The position numbers and the translations under genes were made by a program. Under the pieces are notes generated by a model. The model did not search any database. It was given only the letters and a program-made list of their open reading frames with translations, and was not told the DNA's origin. Below, one piece after another: positions 1-5,327 of a stretch of DNA of 5,327 nucleotides (the stretch's first letter is position 1; each line of letters starts with the position of its first letter). The DNA is from Flavobacteriaceae bacterium (lineage in GTDB: Bacteria > Bacteroidota > Bacteroidia > Flavobacteriales > Flavobacteriaceae), in contig CANCFZ010000162.1 of assembly GCA_947377425.1 (NCBI GenBank), positions 1 through 5,327 of the forward strand, written 5' to 3'.

Positions 1-1141
1 CAAAACCGATTTGGCAATCAAAACGTACGACCAATTGTTGAGTGAATTCAAAAATGGTTCGTATTCTTCAAAAGCAGTTTTGCGTCAAGGTTTGATTTAT
101 TATAATGCTAACAAAGATGAGCTGGCTATTACTAAATTCAAAAAAGTTGCTTCTGATTATCCAAGAACTCCAGAAGCACTAGAAGCCGTTTCAACAGCGC
201 GATTGATTTATGTTGATAATGGTAAAGTTGATGAATATGCCAATTGGGTTAGAACATTAGATTTTGTGGAAGTTTCTGATGTTGATTTAGATAATGATAC
301 GTATGAAGCTGCCGAAAAGCAATATTTACAAAATAATACTAAGCAAGCTATTACTACTTTAAGTGGTTATGTAGCTAAATTTCCAAAAGGAATCCATGCT
401 TTAAAAGCTAATTTTTATTTGGCTCAATCGTATTATGCTGATGGTTTAGAGCAAAACGCTGTTCCTAATTATGAATATGTAATTGAACAATCTAAAAGTG
501 AATATACCGAACAAGCCTTGGCTCGTTTGTGTGAAATTCATTTGAAAAAAGACAATTTTGTTAAGTCGATTCCAGTTTTAAAACGATTGGAAACAGAAGC
601 TGATTTTCCACAAAATATCACTTTTGCACAAGCTAATTTGATGCGCGCTTATTACGATCAAAAGGATTATCCAAATGCAGTTATTTATGCCGATAAAGTA
701 TTGAACAATCCTAAAACGGATAACAAGATTAAAAGTGATGCACAAATCATTGTAGCACGTTCCGCTATTAAAGCGAATGATGAAACTAAAGCACGAGCGG
801 CTTATGCTAATTTGTTAAAAATTGCAAAAGGTGAATTAGCCGCAGAAGCTTTATACTATGATGCTTATTTTAAAAATAAAGATGGAAAATTTGCCGATTC
901 TAACAAAGCAGTTCAGAAATTAGCAAAAGATTATTCGGGTTATAAATATTTTGGAGCTAGAGGTTTGATTGTGATGGCTAAAAACTATTATGGATTGAAA
1001 GACAGTTTTCAAGCAACATCAATTTTAGATAGTGTAATTGAAAATTTCGCTGATTTTCCGGATGTTGTTCAAGAAGCACAAACCGAATTAGATACCATTA
1101 AAACTGAAGAAAGTAAAACGAATTCGTCGATTATTAAATAA
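1..1141 (+). CDS. Tetratricopeptide-repeat protein, 3' part (5' end outside window)
   Basis: The reading frame is open from the left edge (codons AAA ACC GAT before the TTG at position 11) to the TAA at 1139-1141, so the TTG is internal and the true start lies upstream. About 379 residues are visible. They are almost wholly helical and built of degenerate TPR units with the usual pattern of small and aromatic residues and a 'yP' turn, for example QGLIYYNANKDELAITKF then ASDYPRTPEALEA (about nt 85-190), ANFYLAQSYYADG (about 407-445) and LMRAYYDQKDYPNAVIYADK (about 638-697). The C-terminus is a charged tail ending NSSIIK. TPR arrays act as protein-binding scaffolds. I infer a periplasmic or envelope role because the next gene, 60 bases on with no terminator between, encodes an outer-membrane barrel. 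The partner protein is unknown, and the missing N-terminus (signal peptide, further repeats) cannot be judged. Confidence 0.85.
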   Translation, partial: KTDLAIKTYDQLLSEFKNGSYSSKAVLRQGLIYYNANKDELAITKFKKVASDYPRTPEALEAVSTARLIYVDNGKVDEYANWVRTLDFVEVSDVDLDNDTYEAAEKQYLQNNTKQAITTLSGYVAKFPKGIHALKANFYLAQSYYADGLEQNAVPNYEYVIEQSKSEYTEQALARLCEIHLKKDNFVKSIPVLKRLETEADFPQNITFAQANLMRAYYDQKDYPNAVIYADKVLNNPKTDNKIKSDAQIIVARSAIKANDETKARAAYANLLKIAKGELAAEALYYDAYFKNKDGKFADSNKAVQKLAKDYSGYKYFGARGLIVMAKNYYGLKDSFQATSILDSVIENFADFPDVVQEAQTELDTIKTEESKTNSSIIK

Positions 1142-1143
1142 GA

Positions 1144-1181
1144 TTCTGTGAAACTCTGTGCAATCTCTGTGCAGCTCTGTG
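1144..1181 (+). repeat. Phased CTCTGTG array, four units
   Basis: Four copies of YTCTGTG start at 1144, 1154, 1165 and 1175, spaced 10, 11 and 10 bases apart, close to one turn of the DNA helix. The first copy begins with T and the other three are identical CTCTGTG. The linkers are AAA, CAAT and CAG. The array begins 2 bases after the TPR gene stop and ends 20 bases before the ATG of the barrel gene. A GTG inside the first unit opens an in-frame extension of the barrel gene, but that extension is simply translated repeat. Function is unknown. Confidence 0.8.
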
Positions 1182-1201
1182 TAATAGTTAAAAAAATAAA
1201 T

Positions 1202-2977
1202 ATGAAAATCAATTTCCAATATAAAATCGCAATTGCAATTCTTCTTTTAGGAACTCAAATCACTTTTGCTCAAAAGCAAGATGGTGATATCGGAACCGAA
1301 GTAGTCAATGTTGTAAAGCCCTACACACCAACTATTTCAGATGCTTTTAAAGTAAAAGAAACACCAACTCTTGAAGATGATGATAACTCAAAAAAAGAGA
1401 ATATTCAATACAATATTTTCTCTTTTCCGGTAGCGTCAACTTTTGCTCCAGCTAAAGGAAAAGCAGCTGGTGTTGAAAATGGTGCAAAAGAAAAATTATT
1501 CAATAATTATGCTACGTTAGCTGCTGGAAATTATGGAAATATCAATGCCGAATTGTTCGTAACACAAACTTTAGAAAGTGGTGATTATGTAGGCGCAATG
1601 TTGCGTCATCTGTCATCACAAGGCGGAATAAAAAACGTAGAATTAGATAATAAATTTTCTAATTCATCTTTAGATTTAACTTATGGTAGCAGAACGAATA
1701 AATTGGCTTGGAATGGCGATTTGGGTTACCAACGTCAAGCCTACAATTGGTATGGTTTAAATCCGATTTTATATGAAGGATTAACTCCAACAGATAAAGA
1801 TTTGTTTTTAAACGGAATAAATCCAAAACAAACCTATCAAAACATATATTTAGGCGGAAGATTAGCAATGAATGAAGGTGTGTTTAAAGAAGCAACTTTT
1901 AGATTCAATCATTTTTCGGATGCTTTTTCTTCTGGCGAAAATCGTTTTGTAGCTAAACCATCATTGCAATTTGATGTAATGGATGTAAAGCTGAAAACTG
2001 ATTTTGTTTTAGATTATATAAACGGTAAATTTCAAAAAGATTATTACGATGTTGCTGGTTTGAAATATGGTTATACTAATGTTGGATTCAAACCAAGTTT
2101 TCAAATCAACAAAGATGATTTTTCAGTAAATGTTGGTGTTGGAATTTTCTACAGTATGGCTACTGAAATAGGAACTACATCTGCTAAAAATAAATTATTT
2201 GTGTATCCAAACCTAACGGGTTCTTATAAAGTTGTTGGCGATTTAATGGTGGCTTATGCAGGAGCAGAAGGAACGTTGAAACAAAACTCGTATCAAGATT
2301 TTGCACAAGAAAATTTCTTTGTTTCGCCAACTTTAGCCATTGCACCAACCGATCAAAAATTTGATGTATATGTTGGTTTAAAAGGAAAATTGGCTAATAC
2401 TATTGGATACAATATTCGTGGTTCTGTGATGAATGAAGATAATAAAGCGTTGTTTAAAAGTAATATTTATGATTTTACCAATACCAACACTTCAGGTTAT
2501 GCCAATGGCAATTCTTTTGGTGTAGTTTATGACAACATAAAAACAGTAAGTTTCTTTGGTGAATTGAAAGCCGATTTTTCTAAAAATGTTTCTTTCGGAA
2601 TTAATGGAACGTTTAATAGTTATACGACTAAGTATGAATCACAAGCTTGGAATTTGCCAGGAATTAAATTAGGCTCTACCATTGATTTTAATGTGACTCC
2701 AAAATGGTATGCTGGTGCTAATGTGTTTTTTGTTGGAGAAAGAAAAGATACACAACATTTAATAACAACAATGACTTTTGTAGCAACCGAGCCAACTATA
2801 ATTACCTTAAATAGTTACTTCGATTTGAATACTCATATTGGTTACAAACACAATGAGCGATTGACTTTCTTTTTAAAAGGAAATAACTTAGCCAATCAAA
2901 ACTACCAAAAATGGATGAATTATCCTGTTCAAGGGTTGCAAGTTTTACTTGGTGCTAATTATAAATTTGATTTTTAA
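1202..2977 (+). CDS. Outer-membrane beta-barrel protein, TonB-dependent-receptor-like
   Basis: This is a 591-residue precursor. The ATG at 1202 is chosen over the in-frame GTG at 1148 because it opens directly into a signal peptide: MKINFQYK, then hydrophobic IAIAILLLG, then a likely cut after A23 (TFA|QKQ). It also follows an A-rich leader typical of the phylum. The mature start has a short acidic stretch with EVVNVVKPYTP (about residues 31-41). From about residue 95 the protein alternates aromatic and polar residues in repeated amphipathic strands. It ends NLANQNYQKW...YPVQGLQVLLGANYKFDF, which resembles the closing strands of TonB receptors, with the terminal Phe of outer-membrane barrels. 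I do not recognise a plug domain or a carboxypeptidase-like N-terminal domain, so active TonB-driven transport is not shown. It is probably co-transcribed with the TPR gene. The substrate is unknown. Confidence 0.82.
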   Translation: MKINFQYKIAIAILLLGTQITFAQKQDGDIGTEVVNVVKPYTPTISDAFKVKETPTLEDDDNSKKENIQYNIFSFPVASTFAPAKGKAAGVENGAKEKLFNNYATLAAGNYGNINAELFVTQTLESGDYVGAMLRHLSSQGGIKNVELDNKFSNSSLDLTYGSRTNKLAWNGDLGYQRQAYNWYGLNPILYEGLTPTDKDLFLNGINPKQTYQNIYLGGRLAMNEGVFKEATFRFNHFSDAFSSGENRFVAKPSLQFDVMDVKLKTDFVLDYINGKFQKDYYDVAGLKYGYTNVGFKPSFQINKDDFSVNVGVGIFYSMATEIGTTSAKNKLFVYPNLTGSYKVVGDLMVAYAGAEGTLKQNSYQDFAQENFFVSPTLAIAPTDQKFDVYVGLKGKLANTIGYNIRGSVMNEDNKALFKSNIYDFTNTNTSGYANGNSFGVVYDNIKTVSFFGELKADFSKNVSFGINGTFNSYTTKYESQAWNLPGIKLGSTIDFNVTPKWYAGANVFFVGERKDTQHLITTMTFVATEPTIITLNSYFDLNTHIGYKHNERLTFFLKGNNLANQNYQKWMNYPVQGLQVLLGANYKFDF

Positions 2978-2983
2978 TTTATA

Positions 2984-3008
2984 GCCACGAAGACGCTAAG
3001 ACACAAAG
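2984..3008 (-). repeat. CTTTGTG/CTTCGTG repeat element, copy 1 (inverted)
   Basis: Read on the minus strand, this is three 8-base units, CTTTGTGT, CTTAGCGT and CTTCGTGG, followed by C. It starts 7 bases after the barrel gene stop and is an inverted partner of the element at 3148-3172, with 20 of 25 bases matching by hand alignment. Its 3' half on the + strand (2998-3008) is also the left arm of the transcription terminator. Confidence 0.75.
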
Positions 3009-3039
3009 GAATTTAAGGTTAACTTTGTGTCTTTTTTTT
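2998..3039 (+). terminator. Rho-independent terminator after the TPR/barrel unit
   Basis: A perfect 11-bp stem is formed by AAGACACAAAG (2998-3008) and CTTTGTGTCTT (3023-3033), with a 14-base loop. A run of eight T (3032-3039) overlaps the base of the stem and continues past it. It lies 20 bases after the barrel gene stop and should end that transcript. There is no T run after the stem on the other strand, so it looks one-directional. Confidence 0.88.
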
Positions 3040-3074
3040 GTAATATTTATATCAAGTTTTGATTAAGAAATAAA

Positions 3075-3100
3075 CTTAATTAACCTTAATATCTTAATGG
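3075..3100 (+). repeat. CTTAAT array, three units
   Basis: CTTAAT occurs at 3075, 3085 and 3093 (spacing 10 then 8), and the last copy is followed by GG. An inverted copy, ATTAAG, lies just upstream at 3062-3067. In DNA this AT-rich, three six-base copies are weaker evidence than the GC-containing arrays. I report it because its spacing matches theirs and it sits in the same gap. Confidence 0.45.
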
Positions 3101-3147
3101 TTTTAAAATTACATGACTTATTAATTGTCATTTATTTATAAAAAAAA

Positions 3148-3172
3148 CTTTGTGACTTCGAGCCTTTGTGGC
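3148..3172 (+). repeat. CTTTGTG/CTTCGAG repeat element, copy 2
   Basis: Three 8-base units, CTTTGTGA, CTTCGAGC and CTTTGTGG, are followed by C. The array ends 14 bases before the ATG of the Gre-like gene. It is the inverted counterpart of 2984-3008, so the pair encloses 139 bases. The first 11 bases can also pair with 2998-3008 at 10 of 11 positions, an alternative to the terminator stem on paper. Confidence 0.75.
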
Positions 3173-3186
3173 AAAAGCAAATAAAC

Positions 3187-3630
3187 ATGAAACAAAAAAT
3201 CCTCCAACAACACCAACAGTTACTTCAAGATAAAATCGATGTTTTCCGTGATATGATTTCTGGATTGACCGAAGATGCTCAAAACGACGCCAAGGGTTCA
3301 GCTGGCGATAAGCACGAAACCGCTTTGTCAATGATGCACATCGAACAAGAAAAGCTTAATTATAAATTAAAAGAAATCCTTGGTCAAAAAGCAGTTCTTG
3401 ACAAAATTGATGCTTCTGTAAATCATACTAAAATCACTTTAGGAAGCTTAGTTCAAACCAACGGAATGTTATTATTTATAAGTGCAGCTTTACCAAAAAT
3501 AACAATTGACAATAAAACTATAATCGCAGTTTCACCACAATCACCATTAGGAAGTAAATTGATGGGAAATGAAGTGGGTTTTGAGTTTGAGATTAATACT
3601 ACTAAATATATAATTCAAACAATACTTTAA
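3187..3630 (+). CDS. GreA/GreB-like transcript-cleavage factor homologue
   Basis: This is a 147-residue protein. The ATG at 3187 is preferred over an in-frame TTG at 3166 because the TTG falls inside the repeat array, while the ATG follows an A-rich leader. Residues about 1-35 and 46-78 look like two arms of an antiparallel coiled coil joined by a tip, GSAGDKHET (37-45). Residues about 80-147 look like the FKBP-like Gre domain, with SPQSPLGSKLMGNEVG (116-131) matching the family pattern of SP, then a G-K/N-E-x-G turn, then closing strands (YIIQTIL). The tip keeps Asp41 and Glu44, which correspond to the acidic pair of E. coli GreA (GDLKEN). Gre factors insert the coiled coil into the RNA polymerase secondary channel and help cleave backtracked RNA. 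I recall relatives labelled 3-oxoacyl-ACP synthase, but nothing here resembles a thiolase-fold enzyme. It could be a paralogue with a changed role. It appears to be transcribed alone. Confidence 0.75.
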   Translation: MKQKILQQHQQLLQDKIDVFRDMISGLTEDAQNDAKGSAGDKHETALSMMHIEQEKLNYKLKEILGQKAVLDKIDASVNHTKITLGSLVQTNGMLLFISAALPKITIDNKTIIAVSPQSPLGSKLMGNEVGFEFEINTTKYIIQTIL

Positions 3631-3631
3631 A

Positions 3632-3669
3632 AATCTGCGTAAATCAGTAGAATCCGTTTAATCTGTGGC
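3632..3669 (+). repeat. AATCNG phased array, four units
   Basis: Units AATCTGCG, AATCAGTAG, AATCCGTTT and AATCTGTGGC start at 3632, 3642, 3651 and 3660, with spacing of 9-10 bases. The array begins 2 bases after the Gre-like stop and ends in TGTGGC, the same ending as the 3148-3172 element. It forms no convincing hairpin by itself. Function is unknown. Confidence 0.65.
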
Positions 3670-3734
3670 TCAAAATTTATAATTTCAAACTCAAAACCAC
3701 AATTCAAAACAATTTTACTTTTAAATTATTATAT

Positions 3735-3778
3735 AAAAACATTATTCAGTTATAATTTATAACCAAATAATGTTTTTT
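3735..3778 (+). terminator. AT-rich terminator hairpin between Gre-like gene and asnB
   Basis: A 12-bp outer stem (3735-3746 with 3766-3777, cores ACATTATT and AATAATGT) encloses a small CA/CA internal loop. A further 6-bp stem, GTTATA (3749-3754) with TATAAC (3758-3763), is capped by a 3-base loop. Six T (3773-3778) form the 3' side and a further TTTT follows at 3781. The other strand also ends in five T, so it could work in both directions. The stem is very poor in GC, which lowers the expected efficiency. It lies 104 bases after the Gre-like stop. Confidence 0.7.
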
Positions 3779-3852
3779 AGTTTTAATATTAGAACGATTA
3801 CTTCAATTTTGCTTCATCAAATAAAGAATATCGTTTTTGAGACAAATCTTAT

Positions 3853-3883
3853 AAACTCTTAAACTTTTTTAAACTTATAAACT
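3853..3883 (+). repeat. AAACT array, four units, in asnB leader
   Basis: AAACT occurs at 3853, 3861, 3871 and 3879 (spacing 8, 10, 8), separated by CTT, TTTTT and TAT. The array ends 8 bases before the asnB ATG, so it is almost certainly in the untranslated leader and covers the region a ribosome would occupy. Its low complexity means part of the pattern may be chance, but four exact copies in 31 bases stand out. Confidence 0.6.
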
Positions 3884-3891
3884 AGAAAAAA

Positions 3892-5327
3892 ATGTGTGGA
3901 ATTGTATGCGCCTTTGATTTAAAACAAAAATCAGAATCATTGAGACCTCAAGTATTAGAAATGGCTAAAATCATCCGTCATCGCGGACCAGATTGGAGCG
4001 GAATTTTTAGTAACGATAAAGCTATATTAGCTCACGAAAGATTAGCAATTGTTGATCCAGCTTCTGGAAAACAACCTTTATTTAGTCAAGATAAAAGTTT
4101 GGTTCTGGCAGCTAATGGTGAAATTTATAACCATAGAGCATTGCGCAAACAATTTGAAGGAAAATACCAATTCCAAACCGAAAGCGATTGCGAAGTAATT
4201 CTTGCTTTATACAAAGAAAAAGGAGTTCACTTTATTGATGAAATGAATGGAATCTTCGGATTTGCAATTTATGATGTTGAAAAAGACGAATATTTCATTG
4301 CTCGTGACCACATGGGAATCATTCCTTTATACATCGGTTGGGATCAAAACGGAACTTTTTATGTTGCATCAGAATTGAAAGCATTAGAAGGATATTGTAC
4401 CAAAATCGAATTATTTCCACCAGGACATTATATGTCAAGCAAAGATGGCGAATTCGTAAAATGGTACAACAGAGAATGGACAGAATACGATGCAGTAAAA
4501 GAAAATGCAACGAGTATTGAAGAAATCAAAACAGCTTTAGAAGCAGCGGTTCATCGACAATTGATGAGCGATGTCCCTTATGGAGTTTTACTTTCAGGTG
4601 GTTTAGATTCGTCAATTACTTCGGCTGTAGCCAAAAAATATGCTCAAAAAAGAATCGAATCTGGTGATACTAAAGATGCTTGGTATCCGCAATTGCATTC
4701 ATTTGCAGTTGGTTTAGAGGGTTCGCCAGATTTAGCTGCAGCACAAGTTGTCGCTGACCATTTAGGAACAATTCACCACGAAATTAAATTCACCATTCAA
4801 GAAGGTTTAGATGCCGTTCGTGATGTGATTTATAATTTAGAAACTTACGATGTTACTACAATTCGTGCGTCAACTCCAATGTATTTAATGGCAAGAGTTA
4901 TTAAATCTATGGGAATTAAAATGGTGCTTTCAGGTGAAGGTTCAGATGAATTATTTGGTGGATATTTATATTTCCATAAAGCTCCAAATGCAAGAGAATT
5001 TCACGAAGAAACCGTTCGTAAATTAAGTAAATTACACATGTACGATTGCTTGCGTGCTAACAAAAGTTTGGCAGCATGGGGAATTGAAGGTCGTGTACCA
5101 TTTTTAGACAAAGAATTCATGGATGTAGCAATGCGCATCAATCCACAAGACAAAATGATTAACGGCGAACGCATGGAAAAATGGGTTTTACGCAAAGCAT
5201 TTGAAGATATGTTGCCAGCAAGTGTTGCTTGGAGACAAAAAGAACAATTCAGTGATGGCGTTGGGTACAGTTGGATTGATACACTAAAAGTTATGGTTGC
5301 AAAAGAAATTTCTGATGAACAATTGGC
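3892..5327 (+). CDS. asnB: Asparagine synthetase B, glutamine-hydrolysing (3' end outside window)
   Basis: This cytosolic enzyme makes asparagine from aspartate, ATP and glutamine. It opens MCGIVCAF, so Cys2 becomes the N-terminal nucleophile of the class II glutaminase domain after Met removal. Glutamine-site residues are present: Arg50 (HERLAIVD), Asn75-Gly76 (NGEIYNH) and Asp99 (ESDCEV). HRGPDWSG is at 30-37. The synthetase domain has the ATP pyrophosphatase loop SGGLDSS at 235-241, ETYDVTTIRAST from 317, and SGEGSDELFGGY at 347-358. These motifs fall at nearly the same positions as in E. coli AsnB (554 residues), and long stretches such as WRQKEQFSDGVGYSWIDTLK look the same. The gene is intact for 478 codons and runs off the right edge with no stop, so about 75 residues are missing. 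The ATG follows the A-rich leader AGAAAAA. It lies downstream of a terminator, so it probably has its own promoter. Confidence 0.98.
   Translation, partial: MCGIVCAFDLKQKSESLRPQVLEMAKIIRHRGPDWSGIFSNDKAILAHERLAIVDPASGKQPLFSQDKSLVLAANGEIYNHRALRKQFEGKYQFQTESDCEVILALYKEKGVHFIDEMNGIFGFAIYDVEKDEYFIARDHMGIIPLYIGWDQNGTFYVASELKALEGYCTKIELFPPGHYMSSKDGEFVKWYNREWTEYDAVKENATSIEEIKTALEAAVHRQLMSDVPYGVLLSGGLDSSITSAVAKKYAQKRIESGDTKDAWYPQLHSFAVGLEGSPDLAAAQVVADHLGTIHHEIKFTIQEGLDAVRDVIYNLETYDVTTIRASTPMYLMARVIKSMGIKMVLSGEGSDELFGGYLYFHKAPNAREFHEETVRKLSKLHMYDCLRANKSLAAWGIEGRVPFLDKEFMDVAMRINPQDKMINGERMEKWVLRKAFEDMLPASVAWRQKEQFSDGVGYSWIDTLKVMVAKEISDEQL

Noticed and set aside
1148..1201. In-frame upstream extension of the barrel gene from a GTG at 1148
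   Set aside because: The extra 18 residues are translated CTCTGTG repeat, and they would push the clear signal peptide (from the ATG at 1202) into the interior.
1659..1868. Minus-strand reading frame of 69 codons inside the barrel gene
   Set aside because: It lies wholly within a well-supported gene on the other strand and shows no recognisable domain.
3113..3131. ATGAC / GTCAT inverted repeat with a 9-base centre
   Set aside because: A 5-bp arm is common by chance and the centre is not symmetrical, so an operator cannot be claimed.
3097..3141. 14-codon frame upstream of the Gre-like gene
   Set aside because: It is very short, of low complexity, and expected by chance in DNA this rich in A and T.
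2984..3172. CRISPR array
   Set aside because: The repeats are 5-10 bases, degenerate and almost adjacent, with no unique spacers of 25-40 bases and no cas genes.
3128..3331. Minus-strand reading frame of 67 codons
   Set aside because: It overlaps the Gre-like gene and the repeat element, its protein looks like antisense of the coiled coil, and it has no plausible leader.
3804..3839. Possible asnB promoter boxes (CAATTTTG at 3804-3811, or TTTTG at 3807-3811 with TATCGTTTTTG from 3829)
   Set aside because: Neither matches the Bacteroidota TTTG / TAnnTTTG pattern at both elements with suitable spacing. A promoter is expected in this gap but cannot be placed.
4319..4520. Overlapping frames on both strands within asnB (4319-4510 minus, 4338-4520 plus)
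   Set aside because: asnB is unbroken here with family motifs on both sides, so these are shadows.
5001..5195. Minus-strand reading frame of 64 codons within asnB
   Set aside because: It is antisense to strongly conserved asnB sequence, with no domain or leader of its own.

Overview
The window looks like chromosomal DNA from a member of the Bacteroidota, most likely Flavobacterium or a close relative. The sequence is AT-rich. The start codons are preceded by A-rich leaders rather than Shine-Dalgarno sequences. The proteins are of flavobacterial type: a long periplasmic TPR protein paired with a TonB-receptor-like barrel, and a small Gre-like protein. The gaps carry the short phased repeats that I associate with flavobacterial intergenic DNA. 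The genus is inferred from these traits, not from a search.

All four genes lie on the + strand and appear to form three transcription units. (1) 1-2977 holds the 3' part of a TPR-repeat protein gene, which runs in from the left edge, followed by a gene for an outer-membrane beta-barrel with a clear signal peptide. A strong intrinsic terminator (2998-3039) closes this unit. (2) 3187-3630 encodes a 147-residue GreA/GreB-like protein that keeps the acidic tip pair of Gre factors. An AT-rich terminator hairpin (3735-3778) follows it. (3) 3892 to the right edge is asnB, glutamine-hydrolysing asparagine synthetase, cut off by the window end at residue 478 of an expected ~550.

The coding content is mostly ordinary. 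What gene annotation does not explain is the intergenic DNA. Each of the three gaps holds short degenerate units repeated three or four times at 8-11 base spacing. Five different unit families are visible: CTCTGTG, CTTTGTG/CTTCGTG, CTTAAT, AATCNG and AAACT. Three of the arrays end only 8-20 bases before a start codon, and one supplies an arm of the terminator after the barrel gene. This common architecture with different core sequences is the main candidate for something under-described here. The other notable point is the Gre-like protein, whose relatives I recall being labelled 3-oxoacyl-ACP synthase, a name its sequence does not support.
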